Below, piece by piece: positions 18,629-27,813 of a DNA stretch of 64,000 nucleotides. The notes beneath the pieces were generated by a model. That model saw only the letters and a program-made list of their open reading frames with translations, was not told where the DNA came from and did no database searches. Every line of letters begins with the position of its first letter. Position 1 is the stretch's first letter. The position numbers and the translations under genes were made by a program. Origin of the DNA: Candidatus Ruthenibacterium merdavium (lineage in GTDB: Bacteria > Bacillota > Clostridia > Oscillospirales > Ruminococcaceae); NCBI GenBank assembly GCA_019119935.1, contig DWWA01000051.1:16090-80089 (forward strand), in the 5' to 3' direction.

Positions 18629-19411
18629 TTAGAAAACAGGGGGGCCTGAGAGATAGACTGCACGCCGCTCCATTTGATTAAAACGAAGTTCAAACACCAG
18701 CCGCGGAACTTGCATTTCCCCGTTTAATGGGTCATAGACATAATAGTAAAACAGGTCAAACCCATATAATACCAGACAGTGGAGATTGCTGTAAGGACGG
18801 TATTCCATGCCGCTGTCGAACATGATCCAAGTGCGCTGGCTCTGTTGTACCGGAGCAAAATCAAGTGTTGCCCAAAAAACAACGGGAGTTCCTTGAGAAA
18901 CCAACTGTTTTAAAACGAATGGCTCTGCACCGGTTAAATCAAAGGCGCGCAGCACAGAACCCTGCTCTTGCAGATATCGATTGGCTGCGGCGCAAAGCGG
19001 GGCGGCGAAGCAGTAATAGCCAAGCCCGGAGGCATCTCCGCAGTAAGTAAGGGAGGGGTCTCCCGAATAATAACCGTGCCAAGTACGCGCCAAAGGCGTA
19101 GTGGGAAGGTAGGTTTCTGAGATTTCCACTTTATCTGCCGGGTATCCGTAATATTGAAGCGCAATTGAAAGGCTGGTCGCTTCACAGCCGTTGGGAAGTT
19201 CGGGAAGCTGAAAAGTACCCTCCAAATTTAAAATGCGTGATGCAGCAGACAGTTCAGCGTCAAAAATGGATGTGTTTTCCAGCGATTGCAATAGACCAGG
19301 ATGAGGCAAAGGGATTCCTAAACATAACATGAGCGTGGTGCAGAAAATGCAAAATAACATGCTTTTTGCACGGCGGAGCTTTGATTTTCGTTCTAATACG
19401 GCAGTATGCAT
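18629..19411 (-). CDS. Secreted/anchored C39-like cysteine peptidase family protein
   Basis: The 260-residue protein has an N-terminal hydrophobic segment (about residues 18-36) that may be a signal or anchor. A papain-like domain of the C39-2 family follows. The catalytic Cys is in LPNGCEATSLS, the His in SNLHCLVLYGFD and the Asp/Asn in YYVYDPLNGE, so the triad is complete. Family members are extracytoplasmic peptidases of unknown substrate. The ATG at 19411 has AAAGGGGGC upstream; a longer frame exists without an RBS. It is transcribed divergently from the HAD gene. Confidence 0.85.
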   Translation of the reverse strand: MHTAVLERKSKLRRAKSMLFCIFCTTLMLCLGIPLPHPGLLQSLENTSIFDAELSAASRILNLEGTFQLPELPNGCEATSLSIALQYYGYPADKVEISETYLPTTPLARTWHGYYSGDPSLTYCGDASGLGYYCFAAPLCAAANRYLQEQGSVLRAFDLTGAEPFVLKQLVSQGTPVVFWATLDFAPVQQSQRTWIMFDSGMEYRPYSNLHCLVLYGFDLFYYYVYDPLNGEMQVPRLVFELRFNQMERRAVYLSGPPVF

Positions 19412-19500
19412 CAAAAGCCCCCTTTGCTCCAGCGATTTTCTTCGTGTTATTTCTTTATGGTAACACAAAATTCGACAAGGTGCAACGGCGAGGCATACCT

Positions 19501-19529
19501 TTGATATCCCGGTGTTTTTATGTTATAAT
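19501..19529 (+). promoter_or_regulatory. Consensus promoter with extended -10
   Basis: TTGATA and TATAAT are separated by 17 bases, and TGT precedes the -10. It lies about 175 bases before the HAD phosphatase start, leaving a long untranslated leader with no recognised structure. Confidence 0.75.
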
Positions 19530-19706
19530 GATACCTATGCAATGAGGGGCTTTCTAAAACGCCGAGATTTTTATTTTTCCGTGTGAAAGAACGATCATTG
19601 GCAAAAGCGATTTTGTGCTTTTGACCTTAGAATTTCTGCGTTCTTGTGCAAAGCGGTGCGCGGCTCAGTTTTGGAAATGCCCTAAAAGAAAAGGAGCTTA
19701 CAGCTT

Positions 19707-20378
19707 TTGAAACAATATCAAGCGGTTTTATTTGACTTAGACGGGACGCTGGTTGATACACAGCGTGGAATTATTTTTTGTTTTGAACAGACTTTTGCAC
19801 AATTTGGGGTTGCGCTGGGGGAAAACCAGCTCAAGCGCTACTTAGGGCCGCCGCTTCGGGAGAGTTTCGGTGAGCACTTGCCGCAGGACATGGTAGAACA
19901 GGCTGTGGAAAAGTATCGTGCACTTTATGACCGCTGCGGCATTGAGCAGGCGCAGGTGTTTGACGGAGTTTTGCCGATGCTTAAGGCATTGAAAGAGCGC
20001 GGCATTGTCACTGCCGTAGCAACCTCAAAAATGCACGAAGTAGCACAAAAGGTGCTCGAATATTTTCACCTGAGCGAATATTTTGATGTGATTCAAGGTG
20101 CGTCGCGCGACAGCAGTTTAGATACGAAAACCGCAGTAATGCAAAGAGTGCTCGAGCATCCCGCGCTGAAAGGCTGCCGGGCCGTGATGGTGGGCGACCG
20201 GGAGCACGATTTGACAGGTGCGGCAAACTGCGGCATTGATGCGGTAGGATGCATGTATGGTTATGCCCAGCCCGGCGAATTAGAAGCAGGAGAAACCGTG
20301 TACTTAGCTGATACACCGCAAGACCTGACAAAGTGGCTGATGCAATCTTGCCTTTCCAAAGGTGCATCTTATGAATGA
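19707..20378 (+). CDS. HAD-superfamily phosphatase (phosphoglycolate phosphatase-like)
   Basis: The 223-residue protein has motif I FDLDGTLVDT, motif II VATSK, a conserved lysine (DTKT) and motif III VMVGDREHDLTGA. The helical cap sequence resembles Gph/PpaX-type phosphatases. The TTG start was chosen because AAAGGAG lies ten bases upstream. The last eight bases overlap the start of a frameshifted membrane-protein gene, so the two were probably co-translated. Confidence 0.85.
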   Translation: MKQYQAVLFDLDGTLVDTQRGIIFCFEQTFAQFGVALGENQLKRYLGPPLRESFGEHLPQDMVEQAVEKYRALYDRCGIEQAQVFDGVLPMLKALKERGIVTAVATSKMHEVAQKVLEYFHLSEYFDVIQGASRDSSLDTKTAVMQRVLEHPALKGCRAVMVGDREHDLTGAANCGIDAVGCMYGYAQPGELEAGETVYLADTPQDLTKWLMQSCLSKGASYE

Positions 20379-20846
20379 AAGACTTGATATATCAGATTTT
20401 TGGAGTGTGATGGCCGGATACGGGCCTGCATTTTGGTGCGGCGTTGTTACCGCAGTTATTGTGTTTATTGCAGAAGCAATTCTTTGTAAGCGCGGAATTA
20501 TTTTTGCGGGCGGGGAAAAGAAGATAGCTAAGGCACGGGCGGCGGGAAACATAATTCAGGCAACAATGGTGAGCTGTAGATATAAAGACCGCGGGCCTGA
20601 TCAGAATACGGCGAACCGCATGTACATCGCGTCGTATGAGTATACTGTAAATGGAGTAAAAAGCGAAAATCAATCGTTTCAACAAGCATCGAGCCTCCAA
20701 GGAGAATTTATTTGTATTACATATCGAATCCTAAAAAGGTGTTTTCGGAATATGATGCTGAGTCGGGGTATTGGCAAATTTTATTGTATATTGTCCCGGT
20801 GCTTGCTGCATTTTGTGTCATGAAGCTATTGGGGTTTGAAGGATAA
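20371..20846 (+). pseudogene. DUF3592-like membrane protein, frameshifted
   Basis: The first part (about 107 residues from the ATG at 20371) has a membrane segment (AFWCGVVTAVIVFIAEAIL) and then YEYTVNGVKSENQSF, the pattern of DUF3592 proteins. After about 20692 this frame gives unlikely sequence. The -1 frame from 20694 continues PPRRIYLYYISNPKKVF and a second membrane segment before a TAA at 20844-20846. This fits one lost base, probably a C in the CC at 20694-20695. It may be a real inactivation or a sequence error. The intact product would be about 158 residues with two membrane segments. Confidence 0.75.
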
Positions 20847-21217
20847 AAATAAAGAGTGAAAACAGCACTATACGATTTTGAAAGAGAAAGCGCGCCTGAA
20901 ATTTTTTGAGATGAACCTAAAAGCATTTTCAAGCGCTTGAAGATTGAGGTGCATTTTGGAAAAATATTTTAAACCAATTTTCAAGGCGATATATTCTTAT
21001 GAGGCGGAGAATATGAATGGTTCGTCGCCACCTTAAAAAAGCTGTCACGCTTTGATTTTGTGCGGTGAATCGATCTGCGGGAATTTTGACTTTCCAGTTT
21101 GAAATAAAGTATTTGTCTTGCTTTTTCAGCCATTTCTTTATCATGCATAACAGCAGGACAGCCCTTGGAGAGGGGCTTTCATAAACTACTACGCTATCAA
21201 TAAGGAGAAATCAAATA
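20847..21217 (+). other. Intergenic stretch without a convincing gene
   Basis: About 370 AT-rich bases. A 71-codon open frame on the minus strand (20929-21144) has no ribosome site and no recognised motif. AAGGAG before gpsA lies at the end. No tRNA or riboswitch was recognised. Confidence 0.5.
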
Positions 21218-22180
21218 ATGAAAGTAACGGTACTTGGCTGCGGAAGATGGGGCTCGTTTTTGGCTTGGTATCACAGCCGGCACAATGAAGTAATGGTGTG
21301 GGGCCGGGAGGGTTCGCGCGGTTTGGCAGAATTGGCAGACAATCATTCTAACCGTTATGTAACACTGCCGGAAAGTGTGCGCTACACCACTTCCCTGCAA
21401 AAAGCAGTAGATTTTTCCGATTGGATTGTCATTTCGATCAGTGCGCAGCAGCTGCGCTCTTTGGCGGCATCGCTGAACGAGTGTTCTTTAGAAGGAAAAA
21501 CCGTTATTTTGTGCATGAAAGGTTTGGAGTGCGAAACCGGAAAACGCTTGACCGAAGTATTTCGTGAGGAAGTGACACAGCCTGTGGACTTGGCTGTTTG
21601 GGTTGGGCCCGGGCATGTAGAGGATTTTACCGCAGGAATTCCCAATTGCATGGTGGTGGATTCCGACAACCCGCAGACGGTGGAGCGAATTGTGGACACG
21701 TTCAGCTCGGAACTCATTCGTTTGTATAAGGGCGCGGATTTAATCGGAACAGAAATCGGAGCCGCCGCAAAAAATGTGATTGGCATTGCGGCGGGCATGC
21801 TGGACGGAATTGGCGTAAGCAGTTTGAAAGGTGCGCTCATGGCACGCGGAGCGCGGGAAATTGCACGTTTTATTCGCGCAATGGGCGGAAATGAACTGTC
21901 AGCATATGGGCTTTGTCATCTCGGCGACTATGAGGCGACGCTGTTTTCCCAGCACAGCCATAATCGGCTGTTTGGAGAAAGCTATATCAAAGGCGAAGAT
22001 TATCAAGCGCTGGCAGAGGGCGTGCCGACTTCTAAGGCATTGGTGTATTTAGGAAAGGAAAAGGGTGTAGAGCTTCCGATTTGCCAAACCGTTTACCGGG
22101 TCATTTATGAAAAACAGGACGCGAAAGAGGCGTTGAAGGCATTATTTGCGCGCTCGGTTAAAAATGAGTTTGCGCTTTAA
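21218..22180 (+). CDS. gpsA: NAD(P)-dependent glycerol-3-phosphate dehydrogenase
   Basis: This enzyme makes sn-glycerol-3-phosphate for phospholipid synthesis from dihydroxyacetone phosphate. The 320-residue protein opens with the Rossmann motif VLGCGRWGS (Trp in place of the more usual Ala or Gly). It has WVGPGHVEDF in the region usually reading SGPSFA, and the catalytic lysine in GAAAKNVIGIAAG. The RBS is AAGGAG. The N-terminal third is more divergent than in the Bacillus enzyme, but the family is clear. Confidence 0.88.
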   Translation: MKVTVLGCGRWGSFLAWYHSRHNEVMVWGREGSRGLAELADNHSNRYVTLPESVRYTTSLQKAVDFSDWIVISISAQQLRSLAASLNECSLEGKTVILCMKGLECETGKRLTEVFREEVTQPVDLAVWVGPGHVEDFTAGIPNCMVVDSDNPQTVERIVDTFSSELIRLYKGADLIGTEIGAAAKNVIGIAAGMLDGIGVSSLKGALMARGAREIARFIRAMGGNELSAYGLCHLGDYEATLFSQHSHNRLFGESYIKGEDYQALAEGVPTSKALVYLGKEKGVELPICQTVYRVIYEKQDAKEALKALFARSVKNEFAL

Positions 22181-22260
22181 ACAGAGCGGTAAGAACCAAA
22201 TAAAATCCCTTCGCATATAGTAAAAAAGGCGATACGCCAAACAACAAGGAGGGATTTTTC

Positions 22261-22512
22261 ATGGCGGATGATAATATTTTTTTAAACAGCGACCCCGTGA
22301 TTGACGAAAAGCTTTACCCCAGAGAGGCGGACGGTATTCTGCGCACGACAATCGAGGAATTTGACTTGCAGAATTGGAACGATACCCCGTCTGACGAAAC
22401 GCCGAAAGAGTGTTCGTGCGGAACGTGCAGCTGCGGGCGCTGTACCTGTGGCGTGCAAAAGGATGCAGACGAGGAACAAGAAACGGAAGAAACCGAGTTT
22501 GTAGCACCGTAA
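22261..22512 (+). CDS. Small acidic protein with a (CxCxx)3 cysteine cluster
   Basis: I do not recognise this 83-residue protein. It is very acidic. Six cysteines sit at residues 51, 53, 56, 58, 61 and 63 (CSCGTCSCGRCTCG), a regular CxCxx repeat, flanked by Asp/Glu-rich segments. There is no signal peptide. An ideal AAGGAGGG lies seven bases upstream of the ATG, so it is very likely translated. The cluster suggests metal binding or a disulfide/thiol role. Neighbours are gpsA and, after 360 bases, a HAD phosphatase; neither indicates a function. Confidence 0.72.
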   Translation: MADDNIFLNSDPVIDEKLYPREADGILRTTIEEFDLQNWNDTPSDETPKECSCGTCSCGRCTCGVQKDADEEQETEETEFVAP

Positions 22513-22702
22513 ACGGGTTATGGAGAAAACGCCCGGTGCTTTGTGAAAAGCAGAGAGATTCCGCTTATTGTGTAAAACGGTACTGCGTGAAAAGGCCCGG
22601 TTTTTACAAAAGCTTCCGGTGTTTTTGGGTCTTCTCACTTTGCAGAGAAAAGTCGGTGAATCTCTTTTTTGCATAAACACTTTGGGTGAACAGAGCTGTT
22701 TG

Positions 22703-22745
22703 GCGCACGCCGCAGACTTTCTTTTCAAAGAAAGTGCGGCGTGCG
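22703..22745 (+). repeat. Long perfect-stem inverted repeat in an intergenic region
   Basis: GCACGCCGCA...CTTTCTTT pairs with AAAGAAAG...TGCGGCGTGC around a tiny loop, giving a stem near 18 bp with one bulge. It lacks a following T-run. The rest of the 22513-22874 gap shows no gene. It could be an RNA processing or terminator-like element, or one copy of a dispersed intergenic repeat. Confidence 0.6.
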
Positions 22746-22874
22746 GTTTAATATCGCCCGGGAAACAACTTTTACAGCAAAGGATAGTTGACGCGGGACA
22801 GAAAATAAGGGATAATAGAGAGCAGAACATACTGCTGCATTTCAATTGGATTTCAAGAAAGAGGGCGAGTACCT

Positions 22875-23612
22875 TTGGCATATTACCACTGTTTGTTGTT
22901 TGATGTAGACGGCACGCTGCTGGATTTCAGCGCGTCGGAGCAAGCGGCGCTCAAGGAAACCTTTGAGCATTACGGATTTGAGCGCAAAAAGGAAATGCAA
23001 GCGCGTTATGCAGAAATTAATGCTTCGCTTTGGGCGGCGCTCGAGCGAGGAGAAATCAAGCAGGACAAGCTGGTGATTCAGCGCTTTGAAATGCTGTTTC
23101 AGGAGTTTCAGGTGAAAGCAAAGCCTGCTGAGGTGAATGAGTTTTATTTATCTCAGCTGGCGGCACGCGCGGATGCGTTTGAGGGTGTACAGGAGCTTTT
23201 GCAGGAGCTTGCAGAAGTGGCGACGCTCGCTGTGGTGACAAACGGCGTAGAGCGCGTTCAGAAAAAGCGCTTGGAGCAAGCGGGACTGACGAAATATTTT
23301 GACGGATTTTTTATTTCCAGCAAAGTGGGGGCTACAAAGCCCTCTCGCAAGATTTTCGATGCCGCTTTGCGGGAATTGGGCGTAGAAAACAGGGAAAAAG
23401 TTTTGATGATCGGCGATTCTGTAAAAGCGGATATCGTCGGAGGGAAAAATGCTGGGCTGGCAACTTGCTGGTGCAACTTTTCAGGACAAGATTCGGCAGG
23501 GACAGTCAAGGCAACCTATACGATTGAACATTTGCAGGAACTGATGAATATCGTTATGGAACCGGAGGAGCTTGTCAATGTTGGAAACCCGGAAAAACGC
23601 CATCAAATTTAA
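22875..23612 (+). CDS. YjjG-type HAD nucleotidase
   Basis: The 245-residue HAD protein has motif I LFDVDGTLLDF, motif II VVTNG, the lysine in GATKPSRKIFDAAL and motif III MIGDSVKADIVGGKNAG. This matches the TIGR02254/YjjG group, which dephosphorylates non-canonical pyrimidine nucleotides. The TTG start follows AAGAAAGAGG. It overlaps the next hydrolase gene by 35 bases, so the two are coupled. Confidence 0.85.
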   Translation: MAYYHCLLFDVDGTLLDFSASEQAALKETFEHYGFERKKEMQARYAEINASLWAALERGEIKQDKLVIQRFEMLFQEFQVKAKPAEVNEFYLSQLAARADAFEGVQELLQELAEVATLAVVTNGVERVQKKRLEQAGLTKYFDGFFISSKVGATKPSRKIFDAALRELGVENREKVLMIGDSVKADIVGGKNAGLATCWCNFSGQDSAGTVKATYTIEHLQELMNIVMEPEELVNVGNPEKRHQI

Positions 23613-24519
23613 TTCTTCAAACGGAAGCAATCAAATTGCAGGCTATTGGCTGGAACATGAAACGGTTCGGCCCAAAGCTATTTTGCAAATTTCGCACGGA
23701 ATGTGCGAGTATTTTTCGCGCTATGATGACTTCGCCGCTTTTATGGCACAGCACGGTTACCTTGTGTGCGGCAATGACCATTTAGGACACGGGCAGAGTG
23801 CGCCCGACGGCGAGGAAGGCTTTTTTGCCGCGCAGGACGGTGCGGATTATGTACTGCGTGATTTATACCAGATGAATGCGCTCATCAGCCGGAAATACCC
23901 CGGTCTGCCTGTGTTTTTGCTGGGGCACAGCATGGGCAGTTTTTTTGCACGGCGTTATGCGGTGCTTTATCCGGAAACCATCAAGGCCTTAATTTTAAGC
24001 GGAACGGCCGGCCCGAACCCGATGGCAAAGGTAGGCATCGCCTTGACGGAAATGCTCAGCAAAACAAAAGGTCCGCAGTATCGTTCACGGCTGGTGTACG
24101 GCATGGCGTTTGGGCAGTATTTAAAGAAAATTCCCCACCCGGCAACGCCTTACGATTGGATTACCCGTGACGAGGAAATTGTTCATCAATATGCGGGTGA
24201 TCCGAAATGCACGTTTCTGTTCAGCGTGAGTGCATTTCATGACTTAATGCGCACTTTGGACGCCGTGAGCTCTCAGCGCTGGGCAAACCGCTTGCCGAAA
24301 GCCTTACCCATTGCCTTATTTGCCGGTGATATGGACCCCGTCGGAGATTACGGCAAAGGTGTGCGCAAGGTGTATCAAATGCTGCGCAAAGCGGGCGTGA
24401 AAGATGTAGAAATGAAGCTTTATCACGGCGCGCGGCATGAGATTTTAAACGAAACAAACCGCCAGCAGGTATATGCCGACGTGCTGGCGTGGTGTGAAAA
24501 GCACATCGAAACATTGTAA
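23578..24519 (+). CDS. Alpha/beta hydrolase, monoacylglycerol lipase/lysophospholipase type
   Basis: The 313-residue Hydrolase_4-family protein has the oxyanion/early segment QISHGMCEYFSRYDDFA, the nucleophile elbow LLGHSMGSF, a late acid in FAGDMDPVGDYG and the catalytic histidine in YHGARHEILNE. It has no signal peptide, so it is cytoplasmic. The ATG at 23578 has GGAGG nine bases upstream, inside the end of the YjjG-like gene. The likely role is hydrolysis of monoglycerides or lysolipids. Confidence 0.87.
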   Translation: MLETRKNAIKFNSSNGSNQIAGYWLEHETVRPKAILQISHGMCEYFSRYDDFAAFMAQHGYLVCGNDHLGHGQSAPDGEEGFFAAQDGADYVLRDLYQMNALISRKYPGLPVFLLGHSMGSFFARRYAVLYPETIKALILSGTAGPNPMAKVGIALTEMLSKTKGPQYRSRLVYGMAFGQYLKKIPHPATPYDWITRDEEIVHQYAGDPKCTFLFSVSAFHDLMRTLDAVSSQRWANRLPKALPIALFAGDMDPVGDYGKGVRKVYQMLRKAGVKDVEMKLYHGARHEILNETNRQQVYADVLAWCEKHIETL

Positions 24520-24535
24520 ACAAAGCATGGACAGG

Positions 24536-24565
24536 AAAAGAGGGGGAAAAGCCCCTCTTTTCGTT
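24536..24565 (+). terminator. Intrinsic terminator
   Basis: AAAAGAGGGG and CCCCTCTTTT form a stem followed by a T-rich stretch, between the hydrolase and the ABC-F gene. Confidence 0.75.
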
Positions 24566-24653
24566 TGAGCGATTCAGGTTCGGAAAAGGGCACATTTCTT
24601 TGTGTGCTAAAATATCCGAAACAAACGAGGCAGGAGAAGGGATTTTATCTACC

Positions 24654-26555
24654 ATGATATTGACAGTACAGCATTTAGAAAAATACTTCGGTGCTCAGGT
24701 ATGTCTAAAGGATATCAGCTTTCAGCTGGATGCGCAGGACCGCGTGGGAATTATCGGAGAAAACGGAGCGGGAAAAACAACGCTGATTCAGTGCATTACC
24801 GGCGAGTATGAGCCGGACGCAGGCGAATTGGTGTTCGCCAAGGGGACAGTGGTAGGGTATTTGCGCCAAAACAGCGTGCTTGACCCGACGCAGACCGTGT
24901 ACGGAGAAATGGAAAATGCGTTTCGCCCCGTGCTGGATGCCATGCAGGAAATGCAGGCGCTGGAAAAGCGTATGGAGCAAGGGGAACACGACGAAGCGCT
25001 GTTAGAACGTCACGACCGTTTGCAATCGATTGTCGATGCGGCCGACGGCTACCACATGGATACGCAAATTAAGAAGATTTTAAACGGTATGGCTTTTGCG
25101 CCTGAAACCTATGAAAAGCGTGTGTCGGTTTTGTCGGGCGGTGAGCACACGCGTCTTTGCCTGGCAAAGCTGCTGCTTCAGCGTCCCGATTTGCTGATTT
25201 TAGACGAGCCGACGAACCACTTGGATTTCGCCACACTCGAATGGCTGGAGGAGTATCTGAAAGGTTATCCCGGCGCGATTTTGACCGTGAGCCATGACCG
25301 TTACTTTTTAGATACGGTGTGCAACCGCATTTTTGAGATTGAGGAAAACAAGCTCACATCATACAAAGGCAATTACTCGGCGTATCTTCCGCAGAAGGAG
25401 GCCGCCGTTGCCCTTCAGCAAAAGCAGCATGATGCCGATGTGGAAAAGGCGGCAAAGCTGGAAGATTACATTGCCCGCAACTTGGTGCGCGCTTCTACGA
25501 CTAAAATGGCGCAAAGCCGACGCAAGCAGCTGGAAAAAATGGAAATCACCGAAGCGCCGAAAACGACGCACCGCGCGCTGAAATTTCGCTTTGAGTTCGA
25601 TGTGACTCCGTATAATGAAATTTTAACGGCAAAAGATTTGAGCATGAGCTTGGGCGGCAAAAAGCTGTTTGAACATTTGGATTTAAAGGTGCTGCGTGAT
25701 GAGCGCCTGGTGATTGCCGGGCCGAACGGCACGGGAAAATCCACGCTGCTGAGAGTGCTGGACGGCAAGCTGCGTCCGCAGACGGGGACAGTGCGGCTTG
25801 GGCCCGGTGCAAAACCGAGTGTCTTTGAACAGCAGCAGCTGCGCCGTGCCGGAACGGTATTGAGTGCCTTGTGGGATCAATATCCCAAGATGACCGAACT
25901 CGATGTCCGAAGCCATTTAGCAAAGCTGAATTTCCGGGGAGAGGATGTTTTTAAGCCTTGCGCGGCACTCTCCGGCGGTGAGCTGGCACGTCTGCGTTTT
26001 GCGGAAATTTTGCTCGAGCGGCCCAATTTGCTGTTTTTGGACGAGCCGACGAACCATTTGGACATTTACACGCGAGAAACCCTCACCGAAGCCTTGAGCG
26101 CTTACGAGGGTGCTTTGGTACTCGTAACCCATGACCGTTATTTGATGAACGCCTTGCAATGTCCGATTTTGTACTTAGAGGACACGGGAGCTGTGCGTTA
26201 TGAAAGCTATGACGCAATGATGCACCGTGCACAGAGCGCGCCCGTTGAGGCAAAGCCGGAGAAGAAAGAACCGGCAAAGCCGGCATACGGAAAAGAACAG
26301 CGCAGAAAGCGCGCCCAGCTGAGAGAAAAAATTAAAAAGCTGGAGGATGAGCTGGAGGCCTTGGAGCTTCAGATTATGGACTATGAGGCGCAGATTAACG
26401 ACCCTGAGGTGCTGAAAGACCATGTCAAGCTCCATGAAGTGTGCGATGCACTGGAGGATACACGCTTTCGACAGGAAGAGGCGCTGAACGAGTGGGAACA
26501 GGCGGTAGAAGAGCAGGAAGCCTATGAGCAAGAAGAAAACAGCGTACAGGCATAA
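24654..26555 (+). CDS. ABC-F family ATPase (YdiF/Uup type)
   Basis: The 633-residue protein has two ABC domains and no membrane segments. Walker A motifs are GENGAGKTT and GPNGTGKST, the signatures LSGGEHTRL and LSGGELARL, and both Walker B segments read LDEPTNHLD. A Lys/Arg-rich interdomain linker and a C-terminal coiled coil (about residues 540-625) fit the translation-factor ABC-F group. These proteins act at the ribosomal E site; some give antibiotic resistance, others aid translation. The long coiled coil and housekeeping context favour the latter. The ATG at 24654 has only a weak AAGGGA upstream. Confidence 0.9.
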   Translation: MILTVQHLEKYFGAQVCLKDISFQLDAQDRVGIIGENGAGKTTLIQCITGEYEPDAGELVFAKGTVVGYLRQNSVLDPTQTVYGEMENAFRPVLDAMQEMQALEKRMEQGEHDEALLERHDRLQSIVDAADGYHMDTQIKKILNGMAFAPETYEKRVSVLSGGEHTRLCLAKLLLQRPDLLILDEPTNHLDFATLEWLEEYLKGYPGAILTVSHDRYFLDTVCNRIFEIEENKLTSYKGNYSAYLPQKEAAVALQQKQHDADVEKAAKLEDYIARNLVRASTTKMAQSRRKQLEKMEITEAPKTTHRALKFRFEFDVTPYNEILTAKDLSMSLGGKKLFEHLDLKVLRDERLVIAGPNGTGKSTLLRVLDGKLRPQTGTVRLGPGAKPSVFEQQQLRRAGTVLSALWDQYPKMTELDVRSHLAKLNFRGEDVFKPCAALSGGELARLRFAEILLERPNLLFLDEPTNHLDIYTRETLTEALSAYEGALVLVTHDRYLMNALQCPILYLEDTGAVRYESYDAMMHRAQSAPVEAKPEKKEPAKPAYGKEQRRKRAQLREKIKKLEDELEALELQIMDYEAQINDPEVLKDHVKLHEVCDALEDTRFRQEEALNEWEQAVEEQEAYEQEENSVQA

Positions 26556-26590
26556 TAAAGCCACTCTATAAGCCAATCAAACAAAAAATA

Positions 26591-26632
26591 AAAACACACG
26601 GCACTTGAAACTCAGTGCCGTGTGTTTTGTCT
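26591..26632. terminator. Bidirectional terminator between convergent genes
   Basis: AAAACACACGGCACT and AGTGCCGTGTGTTTT form a perfect 15-bp stem with A- and T-tracts on either side, so it can work for both the ABC-F gene and the minus-strand DHHW gene. Confidence 0.85.
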
Positions 26633-26643
26633 TTTGCAGAAAA

Positions 26644-27801
26644 TTAACCGGCAATTCCGATTTTGCCTGCCAGCGTTGTATCGGTCGAAAAACCGTTCAG
26701 GCTGTAAAGCACCAAAATGCGGTCATACTGCCCTTCGCTTAAAATTTGGTCGATGCGCTGATTGTTGGCACGGAAGTCAACAATCGCAATTTCAGCGTAG
26801 TGCTCGACAAGGTAGGGAACAAAGGCGTTTGCATAGCTGTCTTTGATGACGAGAAGCTTGCCTTCTCCGTTGCCTTTTACTGTGGAAAAGGCATTGTTTC
26901 CTCGAAGGAAAGCACGGTACTTGTCGCGGGTGTCAAAATAGGACAGCTCGTATAAACCGCCTGTTTCATCCTGATACGTTCCGTCCTCTTGCTCTACATC
27001 GTAAACAACCAGAGGATTCGGGAAATCGGCATACTGAATGACATCGGGAACGGCGTTCCATTTGCGCGCCGAGGAATAGTTCGTGCCATAGAAATCTTCC
27101 ACTGTTTTCCAGGGAATTGCGTCATATGCAAGCGGCGTCATGCCTTTGGAGGAAACATAGTTTTCATAGGCGTAGAAGGCACCGTCTGCCGTCCAGTGAT
27201 GGTCGGTGCGATAGTAGATGTATTCGTCTTTATGTGCGCTCAGTGTGTCGCGTAAATCATACACGGTGGCTTTATCGCCAAGGCGTTCGTTCACCTTGTC
27301 GAGCGCGGCACCTTCATCAGCGATAGGGGCATAGGCGGGAAGAAGATCCTTGAGAACCAAACTGGCAGAAGGCACAATCATCACATCCACCATGTCGGGA
27401 TGACGCTCACACATCTTTTCCAGCGCACTCAGATTATTTTCAAACCGCGTGCCGATGGAGAGCATTTTGGCAAACATCATATCATTTTTTCCGTACCACA
27501 CGCCGTTATTTTCGGTTTTGAGCAAAGCGCCCTCCACCATGCTTTTTAAGTTGATCCATTCATCGCGCAGCGCCACTTGGTCGCGCGTATAAGTGTCGTA
27601 TTTTGCCATCCAGGTCTGCGTGGAGTCTTCCTCCAATACGCTTTTGAGTGAAAAGGCAGGACGCTGTGCCAAAGTGCGGTTTTCCAGCTCTGAGCGTTCC
27701 CGTTTTGGCCAAAGCTCGTCCACCACCGCAAACACGCAGAGAAACGCGAGGAACAGAAAAATAATGGGATATTGCTTGAATGAAGCAAAGAATTTACGCA
27801 T
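26644..27801 (-). CDS. DHHW-motif surface polysaccharide acetylation protein
   Basis: The 385-residue protein has an N-terminal membrane anchor (about residues 10-27) and an extracytoplasmic domain related to AlgJ/AlgX SGNH-like proteins. The hallmark YRTDHHWTADGA is at about residues 196-207, and a conserved VIKDSYANAF segment is near the C-terminus. Such proteins transfer acyl groups, supplied by an MBOAT partner, to exopolysaccharide or another envelope glycan. The gene starts 12 bases after the MBOAT stop with AGGAGGAG upstream, so they are co-transcribed. Confidence 0.88.
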   Translation of the reverse strand: MRKFFASFKQYPIIFLFLAFLCVFAVVDELWPKRERSELENRTLAQRPAFSLKSVLEEDSTQTWMAKYDTYTRDQVALRDEWINLKSMVEGALLKTENNGVWYGKNDMMFAKMLSIGTRFENNLSALEKMCERHPDMVDVMIVPSASLVLKDLLPAYAPIADEGAALDKVNERLGDKATVYDLRDTLSAHKDEYIYYRTDHHWTADGAFYAYENYVSSKGMTPLAYDAIPWKTVEDFYGTNYSSARKWNAVPDVIQYADFPNPLVVYDVEQEDGTYQDETGGLYELSYFDTRDKYRAFLRGNNAFSTVKGNGEGKLLVIKDSYANAFVPYLVEHYAEIAIVDFRANNQRIDQILSEGQYDRILVLYSLNGFSTDTTLAGKIGIAG

Positions 27802-27813
27802 TTTCTCTCCTCC

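Noticed and set aside
22261..22512. SCIFF-type ribosomal peptide precursor
   Set aside because: Six cysteines are present, but the length, acidic composition and CxCxx spacing do not fit SCIFF, and no adjacent maturase gene exists.
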